Shown: positions 20,210-32,397, counted from the first letter of the stretch. The stretch is 64,000 nt of DNA from Undaria pinnatifida (GCA_012845835.1 JABAKD010000027.1:1379001-1443000), one strand, 5' to 3'. The notes: generated by a model not told the origin, from the letters alone. Numbers and translations: made by a program.

Positions 20210-21745
20210 AATGAACGAATTAGAGCGATTTGTATCCAGGACTCAGGGCCCCCCGGTTATGAACACAATTCCAAACACACAAAAAATGGGGTGTTCAAAG
20301 CAAAACGACCATATACATAAAATTAACGCTGGCATGTGCAACATGATAATAAAAACCATGGAAAAAAGCCTTAAATGGGGCCAACACAGTGCATGTTTGA
20401 CCCGCGTAAGAATGGTCGAATAGTCATGGAATATTATAATGTACCTCTTTCTTAGTCGTTTATGCGACACCGAAAGAAAATGCTGAAAACCCTGATCACA
20501 TTCGCCGACCCTAAATAACTAAGCTCGCTAATATATTTTCGGGGGTTTTCTTGCATAACACTGTGTGAAGGGGTCGTGGTGCCGGATGTTGGGAGGGAAG
20601 GGACGCAGGGGTATCAGCTTCGCTTGGAGACAGCACCGGTTCTTCTTTGATGATTTCTTATTACTGGCGTTGAGCTATGAGAAGCTCGAAGGAGACAGGA
20701 AAGGGGAAGGAGTGAGAGCATGGGGGTGGGGTGAGGCTCACAGAGTTCGCTTCACCCTCCAGCATTGCTGCTGTGCTCTCTTCTGGACCTTTACCTATGA
20801 AACGTACAAGGAACGATATTATCTCCTAGGTGTTCTATGTTCCCATGAGCGCTTAACGCGCTTACTTCTATCTATCTTGTCCAGAGGACGAACGTTCCCT
20901 TACCGAGAACGCTCTTGTGGTATAAGCTAGCTATTCTCTACGGGTTATCCGCTTCACTAAGAATATTCCGTTCTAAGGGAATCTTCTTGTGGCCAATAGA
21001 CCGTAACTCTGCGGACTATCTTACTGAATCTATTACCCGCTATACCGACACTCTATTACAACTGGTACTCGGATATACTCGGAGTATATGGCAAAAATTC
21101 GCAATGCGACGCCGCGATTCTTACAAACGCGCAACCTCAGGATGAATCTATACACTTGGTACCCAGAGCGTCAAAGATAAAGCCACTCGGGACATAAGAG
21201 CGGTCAAATCGCCATGTGTCCCGGCAAACTAACAGCCATCTATTGCCCACAACAGATGAGAGCAATGAGCACCTGCTTCGGCTTATCACAGGGGGACATT
21301 GAATCAGAATACCTACACTGCACATGTACTGCTGCTGTAGTTACTTCTTGTATGAAGAGTTGTTCTCGTATTGTATCAGTTTTTTTTTTCCATATCCCAC
21401 CTATCATCTTTTTGCACTACTCTCGCCCTCCCTCCCAGTAGTAGTACAACTCAGATCACAGGGGCCACATAGCGGGCCCTTCTGTCCCCTCCCCTCTACG
21501 GTACATGCCTTAGTTATTATCCCTTGTCGATTCGCGTCGAATTGTACCTACCCACGCTGCTAGGCGTTCTCAGCAGTTAGTTGGTCCTATTTTTTTTGCA
21601 TTTCTGCCAATAATATCATATCTCACAACGGTGGGAATCAAACTCAAGGACCAACGCTAGTAGTATTCGAAGGTAACCACTAGATTGACCACCGGGGCGA
21701 CCGGCTCTTCCTAGTAGATAGATGGTGGTCACAGACGGCCAATTA
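20210..21745. other. no gene recognised
   Basis: Mixed-composition sequence without a convincing domain. The longest frame (20565-20930) has no recognisable motif and an unremarkable context, so I do not call it a gene. Confidence 0.4.
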
Positions 21746-21749
21746 GGAA

Positions 21750-23350
21750 GGGAATACATATATTATATTATAAAAATTAAAATACACTCCAGCTGTGAGA
21801 TCGAATATTTTGTCGAAGCTCATCTTTGCAAGCTGTGTGTGATACTCCGATCGCGCGTATTACGGGTTGTGTGTCCTCATTATAGGTCGGCGACTCCCCT
21901 TGCAAGTACAGTGTAGCTATCAGGGTTAACAGGGTGATGTTAGGCAGTCTGTGCGCGGAAACTATGAAACCCGTTTCTGAGGAGGACAAAACCTGACAGC
22001 TGTGGAAGGAAATGCATCAGTTTATCAAGTGAATCCTGTAAGTCGAATATCCGGTGAGGGGGGGGCGGAGTTTTCAAGGACTTGGGGGCCTGATTTTGAT
22101 CAAAAGGGGGGTGGGAGGGGGGGAGGGGGGGAGGGGACGGGTGGGGCAGGTCGATTTGTGCGTGGAAACTATAAATCCTTGTTGTGGAGGAGGTGGGGGA
22201 GGGCTTTAGGTCGCATAGATGTAGGGGTTTGCTATACGCTTGGTGCTAGGTCTAGGCGATGGTGTGGGTGGTGGGGAAGGAGGGGGCATTGGGGACGGGG
22301 GTGGGTGGGAATTGCAGCAGCGGCATGGACGGCTCTGAAGCGATAAAGAGGCGATATCCAGGGCGTGGAAATGTTTATTACTCTGGCGGATTTCGATAGT
22401 AGGTGGGGCGTTGAAGCAAGAGAAAGCGGGGGGGAAAAAATAACAATAAAATTAAAAACAATTCGCAAACTTAGACTATATATTATAAAAATAAAAATAC
22501 ACTCCAGCTGTGAGATCGAAGATTTTATCGAAGCTCATGTTTGCAAGCTTTGTGTGATACTCGGATCGCGTGTATTACGGGTTGTGTTTCCTCATTAAGG
22601 ATATAGGTCGGCGACTCCCCTTGGAACTACAGGTGTAGCTATCAGGGTCAACAGGGTGATGTTAGTCACAACTATGAAACCCGTTTTTGAGGGGGACGAA
22701 ATCTGACAGCTGTGGTGGAAGGAAATGCACCAGTTTATCAAGTGTATCCTGTGAGTCGTACAGCCGGCGAGGAGAGGGCGGAGGTTTGAAGGACGTGGGG
22801 GCCTGGGTTTGAACAAGAGGGAGCGGGGGGGGGGGGAGAGAATGGGCGGGGCAACTCAAAATGTTCATGGAAACTATATATGCTTTAAGGGGATAAATCT
22901 GACGGCGTTGGAAGGAATATACCAGTTTTATATGTATATCCTGTAAGTCGTACAAACCGTGAGGAGAGGGCGGAGTGTTCGAGGGGGTGGGTGGGTGGGT
23001 GGGGTTGGGGGGGGGGGGGAAAGGGGTTCTAACAGCTTTAGGTCGCATAGATGTAGGGGGTTATTATACACGTGGTGCTGGGTCTAGGCGATGGTGCGGG
23101 TGGTGGGGAAGGAGGGGGCGTTGGGGGGGAGGGCAATGAATTGGAGCAGCGGCATGGATGGCTCTAGAAAGATAATGAGGTGATTTCGATGTTAGGTGAA
23201 GAGTTTGATCAAGAGGGAGCGGGGCAAAAATAAAGAGGGGGGGGGGTTGTTTTTTTTTTGGGGGGGAACGGTTTTTAACAGGTTTAGGTCGCATATATGT
23301 AGGGGCTTGCTGTGCGCGTGGTGCTAGGTCTAGGCGATCGTACGGGTGGT
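21750..23350 (-). repeat. C-rich family, at least two copies in tandem (G-rich strand on plus)
   Basis: Two copies start with the same AT-rich terminus and AAATACACTCCAGCTGTGAGATCGA (21775 and 22494), then run through CGATCGCG, ATAGGTCGGCGACTCCCCTTG and GTGTAGCTATCAGGGT.AACAGGGTGATGTTAG. They continue with a G-rich stretch and the GGTGCTAGGTCTAGGCGATGG block at 22239; related GGTGCTGGGTCTAGGCGATGG and GGTGCTAGGTCTAGGCGATCG blocks lie at 23079 and 23319. Together with the plus-oriented copies this defines one end of the repeat. No coding capacity is recognised. Confidence 0.7.
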
Positions 23351-23818
23351 GGGGAAGCAGACAGTTATATACAACATGGAAGAAACGTACGGGCGCCCAA
23401 ACGTTGGTGGTGTCTGTATTAGGAGTAGGAACGGTCGCTCGTCTTGAAAGGCAATGGTGAAATGCCTACGGCAAGCAGCTATTGATTAACGCCCTTCCCT
23501 AGTCCCCCCTTGCGCCCCCCTTCCGCGTATTGGTGTCAACGGTACGTATCTCGAGAAGGGTACTTGTAGAGGCCAGCACTATGAAGGACGGCGTATAATA
23601 TTTCGACTTTGCAACGCTTAACAATATCCCTAGCGCCCGTAACGGGGATAATTTCACTACAACGGCAAGAACCAGGCAAACGAAACACTAAGCTTCGTGA
23701 CAAAATGAACGAACCACAGCACCGCACACTCCTAAACTCAGCAGGAGCCCGGCGCCGGCATCGCTTCACGCCAGGCTTGTCAGATTGACCCGGGAAATAG
23801 CTCCGAAAGGAACAGGGT

Positions 23819-23836
23819 GATATAATATAAAAGTCT
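23819..23836 (+). promoter_or_regulatory. candidate TATA-box upstream of the glycosyltransferase gene
   Basis: TATAATATAAAAG lies about 390 bp before the proposed ATG at 24216. It is the only strong TATA-like word in the proximal 500 bp on this strand. Whether transcription starts here is unknown. Confidence 0.3.
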
Positions 23837-24215
23837 CAGTTAGCGACGTCCCCAACTCTCTACGTCATGACATGCTACTATTTGAGAAACGGCATGCGTG
23901 TCTGCACGTCAGCAGGAAACCAGAAAAACGCCCGGATGGCCTCGGGCGCACCAAAAGCACTAGAGTAGCTATGGAATTGCATGCTTCGGCTACGTTCCTG
24001 TGGGTATGGCGTGCAAGACACCATGTCCATTGCCTAAGAGCTGCTCGCATGTATTAACGGATATGAAAGCCATGTGTACTCCTAGGAAGATGTACGCGCA
24101 TGCATGCAAAGCTGAGTCCGGGCAATATTCGACTCTGATCTCAACACCTTCCTCTCGTCTTGCGGGTTGGTACCTCCTTCAGGCGGCTGCGGCTCCTCGC
24201 ATTTATTATCGCCCG

Positions 24216-27200
24216 ATGGGGCTCTGCCGCGCAGTGGCTCTGTTCGTGCTACCCTTTGGCCTACTTCTACTCCGGTCGCTTCCCTCGTCTGGCCAAGAGA
24301 ACGCTATCCTACAGCCTGAGGAGGCGTGTGCAGATTTTGCGACGGGTACCTACCCTGGCTCGTCATGGACTCTGGAAGACTGCATTGAAGTTTGGACGCG
24401 ATATGACAGAACGGTCCCGAGCGGACTTAAGCGGCGACTACCCTATGCAGATTCCTGGAGGGAGGCAGCCTCGGAGATGAGACGAAGGGGGTCGCCGTGT
24501 CTGGTGGCGTCTGATCCCATCTCTGATGGCGCGGGCAGCACGGTAATCCGGCACTTGGCGGCGTGGATTTTTGCTGAAGAGATGGGTTGTGATTGGGTGA
24601 TGCCAGACTGGGGTGAAAAACTTGTAAACGGAGGGAATGGGACGGTGATGTACTGTCATATGACTGCGACCAAGCAAGAGATGGACCTGTCCAAGTCAAG
24701 AGTAAAATTGCAATCGTGGCGTCGCTGTTCGGTGATAAACTGGGTGGCGTATTTCCAGTTTGATGTCCCATCGGTCAGCATGCCTGAAGGAGGAGCTATG
24801 AAGATCATAAAGGCAAGGGGTATGTACGGTTGAGGGGAATGAATGTGTTGGCTGTGTGTAGCATCTTGCTCGTCTAGGCAGTGTAACAACAAAACAATAG
24901 CAGATTTCGAGCACCCAATCCAGAAAATATCCCATCTCACTTTGTCTCGTGGAGCCTCGTGTTGTTGGCTCTGCGTGTTGAGCTTCCATACATTCTACCA
25001 TGAACATTATTGCCACACTTACAAGTGTGTTTGGTCCGCCCCGAGGATACCCAGGTGTTTATTCGGGTACGAGTACTCGGGTATCTATGTGGTAGAGCTT
25101 ACCAACAAGTATGTGTTACCTGGAATACAACTCCCCGGCACGGCACCTGTCGGCGACATTACTTTAAACCAGGTATCATACTTATCGAGTGACGCGTACT
25201 TTAAACTGGTATAGTCTAAGATACAACGTTTTCATCCCAACATCATTATACACCGGGAATGGGTGTCTATAGCAATCGTGTCCTTAGAGTTTTGATTCGC
25301 GACGAGTCGTGCTTACTTCAATCTGTTGGCTCGTATTCTACAAGGGACTAGGGAACAACCGGCACCCCAGCCCCAACGGTGGTGAAGCAAGTAATTTCTA
25401 TTAATAGTCTAGACTATGTAAATAAATGATACCTACCTGGTAAACATAAAAACCCCTGATGATCGTGTTCTTCGTATTACGCTCATGGATGGGATGACAT
25501 CATATCACATGATATCACGTGATGTCACATGATATCACATGATATCACATGATATCACATGATATCACATGATATCACATGATATCAGATGATATCACAT
25601 GATGCAACCTCAGCATAGTGATAAGAGTCTGGATTGAACGAACACGAACAATGGCGAATAGAAGCAGCGCGACAGACAGCCGACGGCCCCCATATAGACC
25701 AAGAAAGCCTAGGCTACGATACAGAAACAGCTGTGGCGTCACAAATAGACGATGTAAAAATCCAGGATACCGCCAAAGGAAACCGTGGAAAAAGGCAGAA
25801 GAGCTCGAAGAAATCCTGATACCATACCTCCTGTACTGTGCTCATGTATGCGTGGTATCATGCGCCAGTGTGACAGACTCTGAGCTGGGCGCGTTGGTAC
25901 AACACTGGAGGCAGAGCACCAAACAGCGCACGAAATGATAGTTCGACAGATAGGCGATGGGAAAATCCAGGATATCCGAGGGAAAAGGACGGGATATAAC
26001 GCCGGAAAGATCCTCGTCGGACAAAGGTATACGCCGCAACCCCGACGATTTTTGGTATGAATACAGGCCTGTGTTGCGAGATACCTTGGGATTTGTGCTT
26101 CTCCCAGCGTTGTAATGTGCCAACTTGCGACTTGAAACATTGTGTTGACACGCAGACTCAGACACGAGGAGAACAGGGACTTTTCGATAGTTTGGAGAAA
26201 ACAGATTGCACAAAAAAACTACCGGAGTATTAATTAGTGGGTATCAAACACGCACAAAGACACGCAGCGATACCATCCACTGTTCGCATGAATACAGGCC
26301 TGTGTTGCGAGACGTTTTGCGGTGAAAGAGACATAACAAGATATGTGCCACTCTAAGCGTTGCATTGTGCCACCTTGTGGCGCGAAATACGGTGTCGGGC
26401 ATGTATACACCTGTGATTTCACAGGTGCTTTCGAACGTGCGGGAGAAACAAGTATTCTGGGTGCATTTTTCGTATGGGAAATAACGTTTTATTGCGTAAA
26501 ATACAATGGGCACCAGACTCGGACAAAGATATGCAGCAAACACAGCGACTGTCCGCATGAATACAGGCGTGTGTTGCGAAAGGGGCGCCTTGGGATTTGT
26601 GCTCCTCCGAGCGCTGTATAGTGCCAACTTGGGACGTCAAGAATGAAGTCAGACAAGCGGGCAGACCCGAGGAGAACGTGTGCTTTTCGAATGTGTGGGA
26701 GCATAACAATAGTAATTGCGCCATGAAATATGTGGGCATCAAACTGGGACAAAATACGCAGGAACCCTGGCGACTGTTCGTGTGAATGAGTACAAGCCTG
26801 TGTTGCAAGAAGTTTCCTATCGAAAGAGACGCCTGGAGTTTCGTGTTGATTCAAGCGTTGTATCGTGCCCACTTGCGACGTGAAACATGGCGTCGGAATC
26901 GCAGACATACACGCGAGGAGAACAAAGGCTTTCGAATCTTTGGGAAGAGACAAAAGAGTACCCGAATCTTAACTCTAATTGGATAATACACGGTACGGTT
27001 GAGCATCAAAGATTTAACACTATTTAATTTAAATGAAAAAGTGGGCATTACATGAGCCATTTAGTCTAATAGATAGATGCTTGCTGATTTCTGTTCGGTA
27101 GTGCCGTGGGAGTTGAGTTCTTGGCCCCAATCCAGTACCGTACCTGTATAGTTGCAGCAAGCCCCCGGTCAAAAACGATTATTGTGGTGAAACCCTAGAT

Positions 27201-29480
27201 ATTCTGAGGTTTCATCCGCACTCACGCTGAATGCTGTGCCCGTTCCATTGAGCGACCGACAATCAGAGCACCCTTGCAAAGACGCTGGTGCCCATGCTGC
27301 TGTATCTACCTTATAGAAACCGGCAGGCTTGCTACTATTGTTATAACTTCTTGCAATTGTGTTGAACTTACAGGCTGGGGAGCGCTTCGCAGAAGAGATT
27401 GAGAGCGTGAAGATGGAGCTTGAAAGCACTGGCTTTCCGAACACACCGTATGATAATGTAGTGTTTACATTTCATCCTATGATTGCAAGCAAACACCTTC
27501 TCGCTGCAGGAAATTGGGACGAAATGAGGCGGCATTCCGTACGGACAGTTCTACAGCAGGCTAGGCAAAATTTTCACCGGCATCCGCGTCCATGGTGGGT
27601 ACACAATATGTGCTGACTGCTACACTACGAATATTTGCTTGAAATGTGAAGTTTCGAACAATCACGAAAATTTCCTGCCAAGGAAGTGTGGTATTTTTTC
27701 TAGATAGGGTCGGCGCACAATCCCGATCCGTGCTCGCATTGCTTTTACCTTCTCGTTATTCATGTGCTCCACACCACGTTTCCACCGTGCTCCGCCTTCC
27801 CACCTTTGTCTGCTTAATCTGCCTGTCGGGTAACAGTGGCTATCTACTATAGGTTATAGACAACTCACTGGTCCGCCCCGTGGGAAATTAGTTAACTTAT
27901 TTGCCAAATAATCAATATTGCCATGCATTCGTTAACACGGACACCGTCCTCGAACATGCGTATGCATGCCGTCTTCGTGTCTCCTGCTCTAGGTATGACG
28001 ATAATCCAGAATGCGCGTACGACAGCACCGGTCTAAACGTCGCTATACACGTTCGTATGGGCGATAGGCGCCAGTATCAAGACAGCAGTCTGGAATACTT
28101 CCAGCTGCTGGACTCGTTTATGACCACAGTTTCACATGAAGTGGTGGGGAAAGGACTGGAACCGCCACTATTCCACATATTCTCGGAGACTCTTAATCCG
28201 TGCCCATCGGGGGAGACCGGCTTATTCGACGAGTTCCCGACATGGCCGGTTGAGCTTGATCAGGTCCGTGATTTAGCTGGTTACGGTTTTTGAAACACGA
28301 AATGTTCACCGGCAATGAACACCCTTGTTGGACTGTGCCCGCTCTTCAATTGAACCATAGTTCGCTGACCTGAAGTCTTCCTGTTGCGGTGGCAGGGTGA
28401 GCCGTTCTGTTTATAGCTCACCGTCTGCCTAGGAATTTGATTGATCGCCCTGTTGGCCCGGTAGCCTCTCCAAATATCTATCCCAATTGCAAGCGGAGAA
28501 ATCGACGTCCATAGTCTTCCGGCATTCCGTTGTAAGTCTCGCAAGCATTGGGGTCGATGCTTTTATGCGAGCTCACAGCATGTTATCCAACAGTTATTTG
28601 TCCTTTAGTTTTCACTGTAGCACTTTGCAACATTCTTTAGTTTTCTTTTGAACTATTTTTTTCCTTCCTTTCCATGGGGGCATTTAGTAAACACCAGGTT
28701 AAGGGACAGGCGACTCAGCCGAGGGCCTTGTCCCCTTAGAGAGGCGTTTCTCTCACGTAAATTAAACCGTCTACGTGGTGAAACGCCTCTCCTACGCCCC
28801 CAGAGAAACGTCCCCTTCTCTGCGCCCAATGAGCCGTGACTACGAGAGCCCGTCCCATCGTACTTTTGTTCGGGCTCCCACGCTCGGCCGCCGAAACATT
28901 TCCGGCTGCTGCGAAGTCGACGTTTTCGTGTTGTTCCATCTGGTCTTACGCGTAAGCAGTACAATGAACCGGTACCTTCCTGCCCGACACACGAGTACTC
29001 CGACTTCACTACGCCGTTTTCCCGATGAATCGATACCGTCCGCTCTCCTGTACGCAGATACCGACCTGTTTAAACGTGGAAACACCGGGGGACTGCCCCG
29101 AAAGGCAAGCTGGAAAATTCTGCAGCCCGAATCGGCCGGGAACATTTCGTGTTGCCGAGAGACCCATGGTTCTTCACACCGGCCCGGATGTGCAGAACGC
29201 CATGTCATGCATGATTCAAGCCGACGCCGTATTGATGGGGTGCAGCACGTTTGGTCAGGTTGCAGGGGTGCTAACGAAGGGGATCTCGTTATTTTCAATG
29301 GACTGCGGTGGAACCAGGACTCCGTACCAGTATAGGACAGTCCCTCCTTTCGCTGTGGCGGAGAGGGGGTACTTGTGGGTGCCAATTGCTGGTTCATGGC
29401 GTGACCCAGTCCTAGATTCAACGGAGCTTCTGAGCGGTGCACTGGACGACTTGATTGCGAACACGAGAGTGCGGCGGTAG
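24216..29480 (+). CDS. putative secretory-pathway glycosyltransferase (O-fucosyltransferase-like), four exons
   Basis: Proposed exons are 24216-24812, 27374-27594, 27993-28263 and 29058-29480, giving about 503 residues. Phases agree (0, 2, 0) and acceptors are TTACAG, TGCTCTAG and TACGCAG. Residues 1-25 form a signal peptide or anchor (MGLCRAVALFVLPFGLLLL). Exon 1 has DGAGSTVIRHLAAWIFAEEMGCDWVMPDWG, cut here to its role: it resembles the N-terminal Rossmann half of fucosyltransferase-type proteins. Exon 3 has VAIHVRMGDRR, matching the HxRxGD motif that contacts GDP-sugar in GDP-fucose transferases. Exon 4 has ADAVLMGCSTFGQVAGVLT, like the conserved Ser/Phe motif of that fold. The likely role is transfer of fucose or another sugar to a secreted glycan or protein. 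Donor and acceptor are inferred. Intron 1 uses a GC donor. The start is the ATG just before the hydrophobic segment. Confidence 0.68.
25497..25606 (+). repeat. decamer array (GATATCACAT)n in intron 1
   Basis: About eleven units, mostly perfect. Each contains the palindrome TGATATCA when units abut, so both strands read alike locally. Variants are GATGTCAC and GATATCAG. Confidence 0.9.
25840..26970 (+). repeat. roughly 230-270 bp satellite, about four units, in intron 1
   Basis: The landmark GAATACAGGC.TGTGTTGCGA recurs near 26059, 26290 and 26560, with a diverged copy near 26788. Each is followed by a GGGATTTGTGCTCCTCCGAGCGTTGTA.TGTGCCAACTTG.GACGT-like block and a CGAGGAGAACA..TTTTCGAA block. 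A related reversed copy lies at 47840-48210. Confidence 0.75.
28264..29057 (+). other. intron 3, with an internal inverted repeat
   Basis: Donor CAG|GTCCGT and acceptor TACGCAG join exon 3 and exon 4 in phase 0. Inside, GAGAGGCGTTT (28739-28749) and AAACGCCTCTC (28781-28791) form an 11 bp perfect stem with a 31 nt loop. Long frames on the minus strand here have no domain and are not called. Confidence 0.55.
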
Positions 29481-29794
29481 CACTGGTGCCGCCACACGTT
29501 GGCACACCTGGCGGGCAATATACCACGGTGTGATATATTTTACACATACGGTTTCTACTGCTTTTCTACGTTTGGACGTTGGTAATATTGCACCGAAAAT
29601 CATGCAAAGCAAAGAACTGGACACCGACATGTTGGCACCGCCGACCATGTAAGCCACGGTGTGGCGTGTTTAACAAAAGATGGCACCACTGTCCTGCGAC
29701 ATTTAGACGTTATTACCGCACCTAAGAGCTAGAAACCATGCACAAGAGTGCCTTGGGTTGATATGCTAGTACCGTTGACCGTCAAGTAGCAAAT

Positions 29795-30115
29795 GTTAGT
29801 TATATATTAAAAATTGAAATACACTCCAGCTGTGAGATCGAATATTTTGTCGAAACTCATCTTTGCAAGCTGTGTGTGATACTCCGATCGCGCATGCTAC
29901 GGGTTGTGTGTCCTCATTAAGGATATAGGCCGGCGACTCCCCTTGCAACTACAGTGTAGCTATCAGGGTCAACAGGGTGTTGTTAGGCAGTCTGTGCGCG
30001 GAAACTATAAAACCCGTTTTTGAGGGGGACAAAATCTGACAGCTGTGGAAGGAAATGCATCAGTTTATCAAGTGAATCCTGTAAGTCGAATTACCGGTGA
30101 GGGGGGGGCGGAGTT
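29795..30115 (-). repeat. C-rich family, 5'-side fragment
   Basis: Starts with ATATATTAAAAATTGAAATACACTCCAGCTG and runs through the same ordered blocks as the 21.75 kb copy up to CCGGTGAGGGGGGGGCGGAG. It then breaks off into unrelated sequence. It lies 315 bp downstream of the glycosyltransferase stop codon. Confidence 0.75.
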
Positions 30116-30119
30116 TTTT

Positions 30120-30985
30120 CTATATGTGGTAAATACATGTACCGCAAAGGTGGCGTTTTTGAGTGGTTCCACGTCGAAACGTCTGGTTACGACAAAAACG
30201 AAGTCTGACTTGGCACCGTGACATCCTGACGTGGCCATCGTGCTAAGTAACTGTAGGCCACCCGACGAAGCGATCATCATGAACAAAGGTGACAAAATAT
30301 GACAATTCCGCCGCAACAGACACACCCATCCATTCACTCACCGAACGCCAACGCAAGCTCCAGACTGCGTCGTTTATCTGACGTATCATTCTCCCATTCA
30401 GTTGTCATCAGGATAGAGCTCCTTTCAATCCAAATTGTTCACCGCGTGTCAATTCTCGCCGCCTTTATTTGCTTTTGATTGCGGATTAATCTCCCCGTGT
30501 CAATAGGTTTTCGTTGGTTTCTATTAATTGGCGAGCGTCCGATGTATACTCCCCAATACTTCCGCATTTGGCTCAAATTCCCCGCTCTCTGCCTTGTTTT
30601 CGTATTCCACACACGTCGTTCGACATCTATCTGTCGGCTATGTCGAGTTTGGTTGGAATGTAGTAGACATCAATGTTGACCTCTAATAGTTGCCCCGCAT
30701 ATATTGATGGGAGCACAACGAAATACGCCGTGTGCCTTGTTCCGCTGTAAAGACGTATGCTGTCACACGCCTGTGATTTCCCCAGCACCAACAGACCAGT
30801 ACACTTACGTCTGCAAGCAAAGATGACGTCATCCACTAGGTTATCAATTGCGAAGATGAACACTATTATTCCTATGCGCTTTCCTAGAGTACCACATCCA
30901 CATTGTTTTCTTGCAAAATTTCTTTTTTCTCCGAAGCATGACTTTATTTCGATTGCCATCCGACAAAGTGTAGCGTTATTAGTCG
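30120..30985. other. no gene recognised
   Basis: Left flank of the nested retrotransposon stack. Short open frames on both strands lack domains. Confidence 0.4.
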
Positions 30986-31446
30986 TGCCAATAAGGGTTA
31001 TTACTCGAGAACAGCGCAGGGAGGCGTGAATCTCCAACGCTGTGTGTACAAGCGTCCCTCTCAGGCAACGGTTGCAGAATGTGGGCGGTGTTGACGATCA
31101 CCGGACAAATAGAAGTGCTCGATAAAGAGACAGAATCTCAGGTTGAGATGGGAGCAGAAGGAAGAGTCAGAAGTGTGCGAGAGAAGGGATAGTGAGAGGT
31201 GTGCGAGGGCGCGCCGTTGCACTCTTCTCGGATAATAGCAACGGGCAACGAGCCGAGGAAGCGTCTGGGAAGAAGTCTTGAGGTTCCTCGGGATGTTGTA
31301 CCCTTCCTTGTGGCTCGGAGCGTCGGCGATAACGACATCGCTCCGAGAGACGATCTTCCTAGAATAACGTGCAAAACGTTCCCAAAGGTTGTAGGATTTG
31401 TGGTCACACGCAAGTAGGCAGGTTGGGTTCACAGCATTGTGACCCA
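30986..31446 (-). repeat. gypsy LTR, left (3' LTR if the nested model holds)
   Basis: Aligns with 47160-47594 from GCCAATAAGGGTTA to GCATTGTGACCCAC. It is 26 bp longer because of an internal duplication around AAGTGTGCGAGAGAAGGGATAGTGAGAGGTGTGCGAG. It begins TGCC and ends CCCA on plus. Confidence 0.8.
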
Positions 31447-31892
31447 CATCACCCCCAGTTTGAATGGTGTTATAGCGCTCACTCCATCACAATTTCAGAG
31501 CAATTGGAACACAGGCTCTGGTAATCCAACCTCCCTAAGGCACTATTTCGAAGAGTCTCCTCAAAATCTCCGAACGTATGTAGTACCGAAACGGTTTCCG
31601 GAAATACTTGTAATAAACCAGAGTATTGTTCAGGATCAAAAGACGGAGGAGTAATGACAATGCGCTTTGCCAAAGACAGCGTAGCTGCGGCCTGCAGGAC
31701 GAGTGGCTAGCACGGAAAATATACGCATAGCGTATTGAAAGCGTCGCGCGAAAAGACGTTTTGACGGATCCTGAGTGTGCTACGCAACAATGGCGCATCA
31801 TGGCCGGATAAAGTTGATGCGATCGGAAGCACTGAAGAACAGAAATTCATGGCGAAAAGCAAAACAGCCACATGAGTAGGCCGATGCTAGGT
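31447..31892. other. 3' non-coding part of the gypsy element, distal piece
   Basis: Sequence between the left gypsy LTR and the copia insertion. No domain is recognised. In the nested model it is continuous with 39639-40400. Confidence 0.45.
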
Positions 31893-31897
31893 GACGG
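31893..31897. repeat. target-site duplication GACGG, left copy
   Basis: GACGG directly precedes the TG of the copia 5' LTR and is repeated exactly at 39634-39638 after the CA of the 3' LTR. Five bases is the normal duplication size for copia integrases. Confidence 0.9.
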
Positions 31898-32397
31898 TGT
31901 TGGACGTACTAACTCCATTTGTCAGATTGCAAACAAGAATCCGTCGAAAAGATGGATCGGAGAATTTTGGGGGTTTTGTATATGTGTGGGATGGATCTCC
32001 ACAACGGGATTGTGTGTTGTGGGTTTTTATGTGCCCGAATAATATCACTCTATTTTTCGACTCTATTTTTGCCTCTACCTTGTGTCTTCGCTGTGTCTCT
32101 TCTACGGCTACCACGCCAAGGGCTACCACGCCCAGTCTATATTGTAAGGGCTATTACGCCTTCACCACTGCACGGCTACCACGCCTGTGTATTTACATCC
32201 CGGATACCACGCAACAGTTCCGAGTTCCATTTCTGGGTTATCACAGCTGAGCTATCACGCTTCACCACACACGTAAATTGGGTTATCACACCCGCCTTAG
32301 TTAGTAGTTCGTAGTTTATTGATCACCGGCTATTACGCCACCTTTCTCCTCCACCTACACCACCACCGGAGCGCCGCACGTACCAATCTACTCAACA
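31898..32397 (+). repeat. copia 5' LTR
   Basis: 500 bp, TGTT...CAACA. It carries a cluster of nine words of the form GG(C/T/A)TA(C/T)(C/T)ACGCC between about 32105 and 32345. The primer-binding site is not obvious after the LTR end. Confidence 0.92.

Larger units (their letters stand above)
24813..27373 (+). other. intron 1, enlarged, probable GC-AG type
   Basis: The reading frame of exon 2 demands a phase-0 junction. The nearby GT donor (GTATGT at 24820) would give phase 1, whereas AAG|GCAAGG at 24812/24813 is a textbook GC donor and gives phase 0. The acceptor is TTACAG at 27368-27373. The intron is 2.56 kb and holds two tandem arrays. A missed small exon inside it is the alternative. Confidence 0.55.

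Noticed and set aside
20565..20930. 121-codon frame as a gene
   Set aside because: No recognisable domain, no splice or promoter context, and length possible by chance.
25497..25606. CRISPR-like or iteron array
   Set aside because: Units are contiguous decamers without spacers, inside an intron.
27646..27852. Additional exon between exons 2 and 3
   Set aside because: Exon 2 donor GTGGGT and exon 3 acceptor CTCTAG already join in matching phase and restore a Trp codon; the frame between them has no related motif.
28775..29547. 186-codon plus and 235-codon minus frames in intron 3 and exon 4
   Set aside because: They are shadows of exon 4 and intron sequence in other frames.
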